From NCBI GenBank assembly GCA_028692515.1, contig JAQUXG010000022.1:1-12365 (forward strand): DNA of 12,365 bases, given 5' to 3'. Both the position numbers and the translations under genes were made by a program. Numbering within the stretch: the stretch's first letter is position 1; each line of letters opens with the position of its first letter. The DNA comes from Kiritimatiellales bacterium. Lineage in GTDB: Bacteria > Verrucomicrobiota > Kiritimatiellia > Kiritimatiellales > Tichowtungiaceae. The notes below the pieces were generated by a model that was given only the letters and a program-made list of their open reading frames with translations, had not been told where the DNA came from and made no database searches. Positions 1 to 6,013 of this stretch are shown one piece after another.

Positions 1-1
1 C

Positions 2-403
2 ATTAAGCTCGGCCTCTTCACCATCTTTCTTGCGCACGTCACGTTCTGTATCAGCTATGTGGCGATGGTGGTGCTGAGCCGTTTACAGGATTTTGACTTT
101 TCTCTGATGGAAGCGGCGCAGGATCTGGGGGCAAGCCACTGGACGGCATTCCGCCGCGTGATGCTTCCGCTGATTATGCCGGGTATTGCGGCTGGCGGGC
201 TGCTGGCCTTCACGCTGTCGCTGGACGACTTTGTGATCACTTTTTTTGTGTCGGGTCCTGGATCGACAACTCTGCCGATCCATATTTACAGTATGATGAA
301 ACACGGCGCGCCGGCCGTCATCAATGCACTCTCGGTGATCTTGTTGCTGATCACGTTTGTATTGGTGAGCGCCAGCCGCACAATGAGGGAGAAAATAACA
401 TGA
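2..403 (+). CDS. potC: Spermidine/putrescine ABC transporter permease, PotC type (3' part)
   Basis: Inner-membrane permease of a polyamine importer; it pairs with a PotB-type permease and a PotA-type ATPase (not in the window) and takes substrate from PotD. The frame is open from base 2, so the N-terminal half lies outside the window. Visible are hydrophobic membrane segments and the cytoplasmic EAA loop (EAAQDLGASHWTAFRRVMLP), the contact with the ATPase, with the conserved G of the DLGAS core. The segment after it (LSLDDFVITFFVSGPGSTTLP) is typical of PotC and YdcV-like permeases. The stop TGA at 401-403 overlaps the ATG of the next gene at 400-402, so the two are translationally coupled. 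The family call is secure; the exact substrate is inferred from the neighbouring binding protein. Confidence 0.9.
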   Translation: MKLGLFTIFLAHVTFCISYVAMVVLSRLQDFDFSLMEAAQDLGASHWTAFRRVMLPLIMPGIAAGGLLAFTLSLDDFVITFFVSGPGSTTLPIHIYSMMKHGAPAVINALSVILLLITFVLVSASRTMREKIT

Positions 404-1434
404 AGAAGATGACGATGATCCTGTCCGGACTCCTCTGTGCAATTCTGCTCAGCGGTTGCTCTGATTCGCGTCCTGTCCTGAATATCTACAACTGGGCGGA
501 CTATATGAATCCCGACGTTCTCAAAAAATTTGAGAAGCAGTACAGCTGCCGTGTCGTGCTCGACACGTTTGACTCCAACGAGGCCATGTACGCCAAGCTC
601 AAAGCGGGTGCGCAGGGCTACGATCTGATTTTCCCTACCTCCTACATGGTCGGCATTATGAAAGAGCAGGGCATGCTTCAGCCGCTGAAGCATGATCTGA
701 TTCCAAACCTTGGAAACGTCGACCGCAAATATCTCGCCCTCACCGAAGACCCGCAGATGGAATACAGTGTTCCGTACATGATCAGCATTACGGGCATCGG
801 CTATAACAAAACCCGTCTCGGCGAGCTGGAGCCGACCTGGAATCTTTTTGCCAAACCCGAGGTCGCCAAGCGCTGCACACTGCTCAACGACATGCGCGAA
901 TCGATCGGCGCGGCGCTCAAGAGCCTTGGCTACAGCTTGAACAGCACTAACGACGATGAACTGGCCGTTGCACAGCAGGTGCTGGTTGGATGGAAGAAGA
1001 ATATTGCCAAGTTTGAAGTCGAAGAAGCGTTGCGTGGACTGGCTTCCGCCGAGTTCCTGCTGGTGCATGCCTATAACGGCGACATTCTGCAGGCGATGGA
1101 TGAAAACGAAGATCTGGATTTCCTCGTTCCGGCCGATGGCACTTCGATTGCCAGTGACGATATGGTGATTCCGGCCAATTCCGATCAGGTCGAACTGGCG
1201 CACGCCTTCATTAACTTCATCCACGACCCGGCTAACTCGGCCGAGAACATGGAATATGTTTATTACCTTTCGCCGAATGTCGAAGGGCAGAAGCTGGTCA
1301 GTCAGGAATTTCGCGACAATCCGGCGATCTTTATTGATCCGGCGGTCATTGCGAAGAGCGAGGTCATTCGCGACCTCGGCGCGGACAATGATAAATACAC
1401 GCGGGTCTGGGACGCGGTTAAGGCCGCAGAATAA
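400..1434 (+). CDS. potD: Spermidine/putrescine-binding lipoprotein, PotD type
   Basis: Substrate-binding protein of the polyamine ABC importer. The 344-residue product starts with a lipoprotein signal ending in the lipobox L-S-G-C, with the lipidated Cys at about residue 20, so it should be anchored on the periplasmic side. The mature part opens with LNIYNWADYMNPDVLKKFEK and continues with YDLIFPTSYMV, both hallmarks of the PotD/PotF bacterial solute-binding family. Length is normal. The ATG at 400 overlaps the permease stop by four bases, and GAGGGAG lies eight bases upstream as ribosome binding site. It is the last gene of the operon. A TTCCAA/TTGGAA palindrome lies within the coding sequence at 701-715. 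Whether the ligand is spermidine, putrescine or both cannot be read from the sequence. Confidence 0.92.
   Translation: MKKMTMILSGLLCAILLSGCSDSRPVLNIYNWADYMNPDVLKKFEKQYSCRVVLDTFDSNEAMYAKLKAGAQGYDLIFPTSYMVGIMKEQGMLQPLKHDLIPNLGNVDRKYLALTEDPQMEYSVPYMISITGIGYNKTRLGELEPTWNLFAKPEVAKRCTLLNDMRESIGAALKSLGYSLNSTNDDELAVAQQVLVGWKKNIAKFEVEEALRGLASAEFLLVHAYNGDILQAMDENEDLDFLVPADGTSIASDDMVIPANSDQVELAHAFINFIHDPANSAENMEYVYYLSPNVEGQKLVSQEFRDNPAIFIDPAVIAKSEVIRDLGADNDKYTRVWDAVKAAE
701..715. repeat. TTCCAA-ACC-TTGGAA palindrome inside potD
   Basis: Exact 6+3+6 inverted repeat, a member of the palindrome family dispersed through the window. It encodes part of the PotD sequence (I-P-N-L-G-N). On the minus strand the centre reads GGT, identical to the core of the copy at 12117-12131. 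Confidence 0.75.
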
Positions 1435-1444
1435 CCTTCGCGAC

Positions 1445-1606
1445 TAGAGCAACTTCAGAAGAACTGTAGCCGCGAGATCCATAGGATGATTCAGCGTAGA
1501 CGAGGCTTCCAGCCTCGTTTGCATTTGCGGAGTGTGTTGTCCTGCTGAACGAGGCTGGAAGCCTCGTCTACGAAAGAACGGCTACACCTTTTTGTAATCC
1601 GCTCTA
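1445..1606. repeat. Nested inverted repeat of REPIN/MITE type
   Basis: The core, 1495-1572, is a perfect 25-base inverted repeat (1495-1519 against 1548-1572) around a 28-base spacer. Each arm is itself a small hairpin: ACGAGGCT, a three-base loop (TCC or GGA), AGCCTCGT, at 1500-1518 and 1549-1567. Two REP-like hairpins in opposite orientation is the structure of a REPIN, a non-autonomous element moved by RAYT transposases. Outside the core two further paired blocks are exact: TGTAGCCG at 1465-1472 with CGGCTACA at 1579-1586, and TAGAGC at 1445-1450 with GCTCTA at 1601-1606. The 14 bases between those blocks are the same length on both sides but poorly matched. No coding sequence and no clear target-site duplication was seen. 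Mobility is inferred from structure; copy number elsewhere is unknown. Confidence 0.75.
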
Positions 1607-1615
1607 AAAGCAGAA

Positions 1616-1656
1616 GGCCGGTTTTCCAGGGTTTGGAAAACCGGCCCTATATTTTT
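1616..1656 (+). terminator. Rho-independent terminator of the pot operon
   Basis: GGCCGGTTTTCCA and its exact complement TGGAAAACCGGCC form a 13-bp stem (1616-1628 with 1634-1646) around a five-base loop, followed by CTATATTTTT. It lies 180 bases after potD, beyond the REPIN-like element. The inner part of the stem is a one-mismatch copy of the TTCCAA/TTGGAA palindrome. Read on the minus strand it follows the pilin gene that ends at 1673, so it may also stop transcription from that side. Confidence 0.75.
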
Positions 1657-1671
1657 CCAAGCATTGGAAAA
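1653..1671. repeat. TTTTCCAA-GCA-TTGGAAAA palindrome after the pilin gene
   Basis: Perfect 8+3+8 inverted repeat (core 1655-1669) directly behind the stop codon of the minus-strand pilin gene, next to the stronger hairpin at 1616-1646. On the minus strand it could form a hairpin followed by an AT-rich stretch, so it may help end the pilin transcript. Confidence 0.8.
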
Positions 1672-1672
1672 T

Positions 1673-1984
1673 TTAATAGGTGGCGCTGACGCCGACGGCA
1701 TTCAGGGTAATCGCCGCGCCGCTGATGGTCAGCTGCGTCTGATTGGTGATATTGTTGCCAATGTAAGCGGCAATGTTGGTCCAGACCACCGAGGTTCCCG
1801 TTGCTTTATTGTTTATAATGGCCCACTGATCTTTGGCAGCATTTACCGCAGAGATATTGACTTGTTTCATGTTGTCTTCAGCACCCTTGCGTGCGCCGAT
1901 GAGGGAGGGAATGCCGATGGCAGCCAACAGGCCGATGATCGCCACGACGATCAGAATTTCAATCAAGGTGAATGCTTTTTTCAT
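1673..1984 (-). CDS. Type IV pilin / pseudopilin-like protein (pilin 1)
   Basis: Secreted structural subunit with a class III signal peptide: MKKA, then FTLIEILIVVAIIGLLAAIG, with Phe at +1 and Glu at +5 for cleavage and N-methylation by prepilin peptidase. Residue -1 is Ala rather than the usual Gly. The product has 103 residues and no cysteine, so no disulfide D-loop. The start at 1984 is preferred over an in-frame ATG 24 bases upstream because GGAG lies seven bases before it and the leader length is normal. Resemblance to the pilin at 3834-4196 continues past the helix (NIxxVNxAK block, LTxxG...TY/SY ending), so the two are paralogues. A sigma-54 promoter lies upstream at 2024-2039. It could be a major pilin, a minor pilin or a type II secretion-like pseudopilin; sequence alone does not decide. 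Confidence 0.88.
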   Translation of the reverse strand: MKKAFTLIEILIVVAIIGLLAAIGIPSLIGARKGAEDNMKQVNISAVNAAKDQWAIINNKATGTSVVWTNIAAYIGNNITNQTQLTISGAAITLNAVGVSATY

Positions 1985-2023
1985 AATACGTCTCCGTTCA
2001 GGTGGCAAGTCACCGGTATTTTA

Positions 2024-2039
2024 AGCATAGTCTGTGCCG
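2024..2039 (-). promoter_or_regulatory. Sigma-54 promoter (-24/-12) for pilin 1
   Basis: The minus strand reads CGGCACAGACTATGCT. This has GG and GC separated by exactly ten bases, with GGCAC matching the -24 box and ATGC one base from the TTGC -12 box. Predicted transcription start is near 2013, about 30 bases before the ATG at 1984 and upstream of its GGAG site. A PilR-family sigma-54 activator is encoded in the same locus, which supports the call. Confidence 0.72.
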
Positions 2040-2096
2040 TGCTAACAGCTAAATTTATTAGTGGTGGAAAACATGGCGTTTGGTTAAAAAGGGTTT

Positions 2097-3800
2097 ATGA
2101 AATTAAATGCGAAAGATTTCTGGCTGGCGGGTCTGGCGATGTTTGTTGTCGTGGTCTTTTTTCCGGTATTACGGGGCGAATTTTTGTATTGGGACGATGA
2201 TGGATTATTCGTACAGAACCCGTATTTTCGAGGACTGAGTCCGATTCATTTGCAATGGATGTGCACAACATTCTGGTACGGACACTGGCAACCGTTGAGC
2301 TGGCTGAGTTGCGCGCTTGATTATACGGCATGGGGCATGAATGCCGCCGGATGGCACTTGACGAATCTTCTGTTGCATTCGGTAAATACCGTTCTGGTGT
2401 ATTTGCTGTGTCTGGCGGGGATAAAAGAAGCCCGGGGGCGTTACGGGTTTGCAATGCTGGCGGCGTTGTTCTGGGCCGTTCATCCTCTTCGTGTAGAGCC
2501 GGTGGCGTGGCTGGCAACACGCGGTTATCTACTTTGCACGACATTCTGCCTGTTGACGGTTTTGTCGTACATCAAAGAGGTGTCCCGGCGTAAGTACCCG
2601 CTCATTGCGTTGCTTTGTTTTGCGCTGGCGACATTTACTAAAGGGATTGGCATGATGTTACCTCTTGTGCTGCTGCTGATCGACTGGTTCCCGCTGCGGC
2701 GAATTACATCTATTCGTACATCATTTCGTTGTGCGATCGAAAAAACTCCGTTTTTCATGCTTTCTATGGTGACAGGAGCGCTCGCATTTTTGGCAAAAAA
2801 AGCGCAGGGCGGTATGGCCCCGGTGGATATCTACGGTCCGGTCAAGCGGTTTGGCCAGGCCATTTACGGGATTTGGTTTTACCTGTCTAAGACCCTTTTT
2901 CCGGTTGGACTGTCGCCGCTTTATTATAAACGCCCCGAGCCCGGGTTCATTATGGTTTCTCTGTTGCTGACGGCGGTGACCGTGATTTTTCTGTTTCTGT
3001 TCCGGCGGAAACTTCGTCCGGTAGTTATTGCGCTGGGTTCGTTCGTGTTGCTTATTTTTCCGATGCTTGGATTTACCCAGAGCGGCGCACAGCTTTTTGC
3101 GGATCGGTTTACTTATCTGGCGGCGGTTCCGTTTTCTGTTCTATTAGCCGTTGGACTGGCGCGGTTAACGGGAGTGCGTCGGTTGGTTGGCTGCGCATTG
3201 GCGGCGACTCTTTTGTTTTTTAGTATCCAAACTTTCAGCTTTTCCGGCGTTTGGGGCAACAGTCTGTCACTTTGGCATTATGCGGTTGTGCAGGACGAAA
3301 ATAATGTGCAGGCACATACCGGGATGGGAAAGGCGCTGGTGAGTCTGAAGGTTTATGACGAGGCCTTGAAGTGTTTTGACCGGGCACTTGCCGTGGATCC
3401 AAACTGTGCCGCTGCGCGCCTGAACCGGGCGCTCTTAGAAAACGAAACCGGAGCGTATGAAAAGGCGCTGGCAGATGTAAATCAAGCGCTGGCGGCCCAA
3501 CGGTTAATCTTGGGTGACAAGATAAGAATGCTGATCAGTCGCGGCCAGATTGAAGAGAATCTCGGGCTTGATGAACAGGCCTTGGCGGATTATTCGGCGG
3601 TGATTGATGATCAGGGAAGCGATCCATTCTGCCGATTAATGGCATTGCAGGTTCGCGCCCGTCTGTATTTGGAAACAGGATGTTTAGCTGAAGGCAGGGC
3701 GGATTTGGCGGCTATGCTGGAGCTTCCTGATCCTGACGGAGGATACCAATGTAAAGCGAAACGGATTCTAACAGAGCTAAAAAAAATCCCCGAGGAATAA
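2097..3800 (+). CDS. Polytopic GT-C glycosyltransferase with C-terminal TPRs (TMTC-like)
   Basis: The 567-residue protein has a long N-terminal membrane region (about residues 8-395, many hydrophobic segments) and a soluble tail with tetratricopeptide repeats from about residue 405. Visible repeats are AHTGMGKALVSLKVYDEALK and AARLNRALLENETGAYEKAL. The first periplasmic loop carries the acidic YWDDD motif (residues 31-35), followed by GHWQPLSWLS and, after GWHLTNLLLHSVNTVL, HPLRVEPVAWLA. These are signature blocks of bacterial TMTC/PMT-like lipid-linked sugar transferases. The usual ERKD after VAW is replaced by TRGY. The reaction would be transfer of a sugar from a polyprenyl carrier to protein or glycan on the outer face of the inner membrane. 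The gene lies between two pilin genes on the other strand, so pilins are a possible acceptor (inference). AAAGGG lies close before the ATG. No clear promoter was found. Confidence 0.8.
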   Translation: MKLNAKDFWLAGLAMFVVVVFFPVLRGEFLYWDDDGLFVQNPYFRGLSPIHLQWMCTTFWYGHWQPLSWLSCALDYTAWGMNAAGWHLTNLLLHSVNTVLVYLLCLAGIKEARGRYGFAMLAALFWAVHPLRVEPVAWLATRGYLLCTTFCLLTVLSYIKEVSRRKYPLIALLCFALATFTKGIGMMLPLVLLLIDWFPLRRITSIRTSFRCAIEKTPFFMLSMVTGALAFLAKKAQGGMAPVDIYGPVKRFGQAIYGIWFYLSKTLFPVGLSPLYYKRPEPGFIMVSLLLTAVTVIFLFLFRRKLRPVVIALGSFVLLIFPMLGFTQSGAQLFADRFTYLAAVPFSVLLAVGLARLTGVRRLVGCALAATLLFFSIQTFSFSGVWGNSLSLWHYAVVQDENNVQAHTGMGKALVSLKVYDEALKCFDRALAVDPNCAAARLNRALLENETGAYEKALADVNQALAAQRLILGDKIRMLISRGQIEENLGLDEQALADYSAVIDDQGSDPFCRLMALQVRARLYLETGCLAEGRADLAAMLELPDPDGGYQCKAKRILTELKKIPEE

Positions 3801-3815
3801 TCCCCGGAGATTTTT
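3782..3815. terminator. Bidirectional terminator between glycosyltransferase and pilin 2
   Basis: A 14-base stem with two mismatches (3782-3795 with 3802-3815) has an A-run at its left end and a T-run at its right end, so it can act on both strands. The loop contains the TAA stop of the plus-strand glycosyltransferase gene (3798-3800). The converging pilin gene ends at 3834. Confidence 0.7.
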
Positions 3816-3818
3816 GAA

Positions 3819-3840
3819 TTACTAATCGTTGGATTAGTAA
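3819..3840 (-). repeat. Hairpin overlapping the pilin 2 stop codon
   Basis: TTACTAATC (3819-3827) and GATTAGTAA (3832-3840) form a perfect 9-bp stem with a four-base loop. It includes the pilin TAA at 3834-3836 and directly precedes the bidirectional terminator. It may protect the 3' end of the pilin mRNA, though part of it must stay compatible with translation to the stop. Confidence 0.55.
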
Positions 3841-4196
3841 GACGTTGTGGAGCCGACTGTGCTTCCGATATTGATGGTTGTTCCACCAACGGTCAGGGCG
3901 GAAAAATCAGTCGTGAGTTTAAGGGCGGTCAGCAGGTTGGAGTAACCAGCCGATCCTGAGGCGATAGAGGTATCGTTATCAGCAGCCATTGCGCCAGCGA
4001 TGCCGGACTGCGTCGGGAGCGTCAGAACACCTTTAGCTTTGTTGACTTCAGCGATGTTGCGAGCTTTTGCGTTGGTCTGAGCATTGCTGTAGGCACCGAT
4101 AATGGACGGGATACCGATAGCAGCCAAGAGACCGATGATAGCTACAACGATCATGATTTCAACGAGTGTGAACCCTTTTTTATTCGTCTTTTTCAT
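3834..4196 (-). CDS. pilA: Type IV pilin, PilA-like (pilin 2)
   Basis: Structural pilus subunit of 120 residues. The leader MKKTNKKG is followed by FTLVEIMIVVAIIGLLAAIG, giving Gly at -1, Phe at +1 and Glu at +5, an ideal prepilin peptidase site. The mature protein is about 112 residues with no cysteine and a small, Ser/Thr-rich C-terminal domain (LTVGGTTINIGSTVGSTTSY). AAAGG lies about nine bases before the ATG at 4196. It is the last gene of the pilB-pilC-pilS-pilR-pilA order known from Myxococcus and Pseudomonas, which favours it as the major pilin. It is separated from pilR by 272 bases with a stem-loop, so it is probably transcribed on its own. Unlike pilin 1 it has no recognisable sigma-54 promoter. 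It is a paralogue of pilin 1. Confidence 0.88.
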   Translation of the reverse strand: MKKTNKKGFTLVEIMIVVAIIGLLAAIGIPSIIGAYSNAQTNAKARNIAEVNKAKGVLTLPTQSGIAGAMAADNDTSIASGSAGYSNLLTALKLTTDFSALTVGGTTINIGSTVGSTTSY

Positions 4197-4333
4197 TTTT
4201 ACTTACCTTTGTTTTTGTTTTTTCTTTTTTATCGCCGGTTTTTTATTTTGTGACTTCAGGCATTTGTTTTGTGTACCGGATTTAAATCAGTTAAATAGCT
4301 TAAGCAATTTGCGTCTGTTCCTCTTTAACGGAG

Positions 4334-4370
4334 TAAGTTTATTCTCTAAGCAACTTATTACAATAAGTTT
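4334..4370. promoter_or_regulatory. Possible operator: TAAGTTT repeats upstream of pilin 2
   Basis: AACTTATT-AC-AATAAGTT (4352-4369) is a perfect 8+2+8 palindrome. Its right half, TAAGTTT at 4364-4370, recurs in the same orientation at 4334-4340, 30 bases away or about three helix turns. It lies about 140-175 bases upstream of the pilin 2 ATG, a distance suited to an activator site. The 272-base gap (4197-4468) is AT-rich and holds no gene. A candidate -35/-10 was sought and none was convincing. Function is inferred from symmetry and position only. Confidence 0.4.
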
Positions 4371-4410
4371 GTGAATAATTTTATGTCAGGAAAATAATAG
4401 AGTAAATGTA

Positions 4411-4446
4411 GGAGATGCCCCGACAAAGGCTGCTGTCCGCATCTCC
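4411..4446 (-). terminator. Stem-loop after pilR, possible terminator
   Basis: GGAGATGC and GCATCTCC form an exact 8-bp outer stem (4411-4418 with 4439-4446), and GACA with TGTC can pair inside. It begins 22 bases after the pilR stop. There is no good T-run on the minus strand behind it (TACATTTACT), so it may be a weak terminator or a processing and stability element separating pilR from pilin 2. Confidence 0.5.
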
Positions 4447-4468
4447 ACTGGTTTTAAAAGCAGGAATT

Positions 4469-5845
4469 TCATTTTTTCAAATCCGAGGGAAGTTTGCGGT
4501 AAAGCGTCGCCAGACTGATTCCCAGCTCATTGGCTGCTTTTTCTTTATCTCCATTCACACTCTCAATGGTTCGCTGAAGAAACTCTTTTTCCTTGTCGTG
4601 CAGGAATGTTTTCAGCGATTTGCCCTTAAACTGCTCATGGCGGCTGGTGATGATGCCGGAGCGGAGACCTTCTTCGACGGTGTTGACAATCTTGGCGGGT
4701 AGCGTGTCTTTTGTGATTACACCTTGCTGTGCAAAGGTCAGCGCATGCTGAATCGTGTTTTCAAGTTCACGCACGTTGCCCGGCCAGTTATAGTTATCAA
4801 GAATACTCTGCGTTTCGTGGTCGATCAGCGGGAGATCGGCATCGGGTCCGAGTTCGCGGCTCATAATATGATTCACAAGCGGGAGAATATCTTCGGGGCG
4901 GTTGCGTAGCGGCGGAATATCAATGCTGATGACGCTTAGGCGGTAATAAAGATCTTCGCGGAATTTACCCTGCTCAATGAGGGTTTCCAGCTTTTCGTTG
5001 GAGGCGGCAATGATGCGGACATCCACTTCAGTGTGATCTGAACCGCCAACCTTGCGGATTTTTTTATCTTGCAACACCCGCAACAGCTTAGATTGGATTT
5101 CGAGCGGCATGGAGCTGATTTCGTCAAGGAAAAGGGTGCCGCCGTGCGCGGCTTCAAACAGACCGGTTTTAGTAGCATTGGCACCGGTAAACGAACCCTT
5201 GACGTGCCCGAACATCTCCGATTCCATTAGAGCCGCCGGTAGTGCGGCGCAATTGACGGCCATGAACGTGGCATCTTTTCGAGGGCTGTAGTGGTGCAGG
5301 GCGCGTGCGACCAGTTCTTTGCCGGTTCCGCTCTCGCCATAGATCAGCACGGTGGTTGATGTGGGGGCTACCCGCTCGATCATTTCGCAAACCTTGCGCA
5401 TACCGGGGCTTTCAGCCACGATGCCGCCCAGTTGCTCCTTGTGTTCCAAACGGGCCTTGAGGTCTTTGTTCTCTGTGATGGCGTGGTGATATTCAAGCGC
5501 GCGCTGAACCGTCAAGACCAGTTCATCGAGTTTAAACGGCTTGGTAATGTAATCGAAAGCGCCTTCTTTCATGGCTTCAACTGCGGTGGCGACAGTGCCA
5601 TAAGCTGTGAGCATGATAACTCCCATGTCCGGCCAGGACACTGCGGCTTTGCGGAGTAACTCCATCCCATTGATTGGAGTCATATTTATGTCGGATATCA
5701 TCAGATCGAACTTTTCGGTCTGAAGGAGTTGGAGTGCCTTTTCTCCATTACTGGCGGGGGTGGCATCGTATCCCTGTCCGATAAGAATTTTGTTCAGCAG
5801 GTTCAGGATGGTCGGTTCGTCGTCTACAATGAGTATTCGAGGCAT
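4469..5845 (-). CDS. pilR: Sigma-54-dependent response regulator, PilR/NtrC family
   Basis: Transcription activator of about 458 residues that remodels sigma-54 RNA polymerase when phosphorylated. Domains in order: receiver (about 1-120) with acidic pair D8-D9, phospho-acceptor D52 in LMISDINM and the ITKPF lysine; AAA+ domain (about 140-375) with Walker A GESGTGKE, sigma-54 contact loop GSFTGA (Ser instead of the common Ala), Walker B GGTLFLDEIS and the R-finger region FREDLYYRLSV; C-terminal Fis-type helix-turn-helix KEKAANELGISLATLYRKL. The start MPRILIVDDE at 5845 gives the normal family N-terminus. However, an in-frame ATG at 5914 has AGGA six bases upstream, and the inner start has none, so 23 extra residues are possible. 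It lies downstream of the PilS-like sensor. The two sigma-54 promoters in the locus are its likely targets. Confidence 0.93.
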   Translation of the reverse strand: MPRILIVDDEPTILNLLNKILIGQGYDATPASNGEKALQLLQTEKFDLMISDINMTPINGMELLRKAAVSWPDMGVIMLTAYGTVATAVEAMKEGAFDYITKPFKLDELVLTVQRALEYHHAITENKDLKARLEHKEQLGGIVAESPGMRKVCEMIERVAPTSTTVLIYGESGTGKELVARALHHYSPRKDATFMAVNCAALPAALMESEMFGHVKGSFTGANATKTGLFEAAHGGTLFLDEISSMPLEIQSKLLRVLQDKKIRKVGGSDHTEVDVRIIAASNEKLETLIEQGKFREDLYYRLSVISIDIPPLRNRPEDILPLVNHIMSRELGPDADLPLIDHETQSILDNYNWPGNVRELENTIQHALTFAQQGVITKDTLPAKIVNTVEEGLRSGIITSRHEQFKGKSLKTFLHDKEKEFLQRTIESVNGDKEKAANELGISLATLYRKLPSDLKK

Positions 5846-5965
5846 AGGCCGGATCCATTTCTTATAATTGAAAACTGACCAAAAATTATCATTTTCGAGA
5901 ATGCCCGTCCACATGTAAATTCCTGAATGAGTGAAGGCGTGATTCGTCAGGCATCGTATGACGGA

Positions 5966-5984
5966 ATTTCCAATGCTTGGAAAT
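5966..5984. repeat. ATTTCCAA-TGC-TTGGAAAT palindrome between sensor and pilR
   Basis: Perfect 8+3+8 inverted repeat (core 5968-5982). Flanking ACGG and CCGT (5961-5964 and 5986-5989) extend the pairing past one mismatch. It is 30 bases behind the sensor stop and could attenuate or process the transcript before pilR. The rest of the 168-base gap (5846-6013) shows no gene and no remnant of a kinase ATP-binding domain. Confidence 0.75.
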
Positions 5985-6013
5985 CCCGTTTTTAAGGGGC
6001 TTTCGCAAAATTA

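Noticed and set aside
286..1224. Long minus-strand open frame opposite potD (312 codons)
   Set aside because: It is antisense to a clear PotD gene, its product has no recognisable family and is rich in His/Gln/Arg as expected of shadow translation.
1495..1572. CRISPR array or tRNA-like structure
   Set aside because: There are only two arms in opposite orientation and no repeated spacer units; the fold is a simple palindrome without tRNA features.
1664..2200. Plus-strand open frame of 178 codons across pilin 1
   Set aside because: It covers the complement of a clear pilin gene and its promoter, overlaps the start of the glycosyltransferase gene and resembles nothing.
4303..4318. Possible sigma-54 promoter for pilin 2 (minus strand, TTGCT box)
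   Set aside because: The -12-like TTGCT is present but the -24 box at the right distance lacks the essential GG (reads ACAGAC).
5846..6013. Remnant of a kinase ATP-binding domain after the sensor stop
   Set aside because: I read all minus-strand frames of the 168-base gap; no N box or DxGxG motif appears and the space is too short for the domain.
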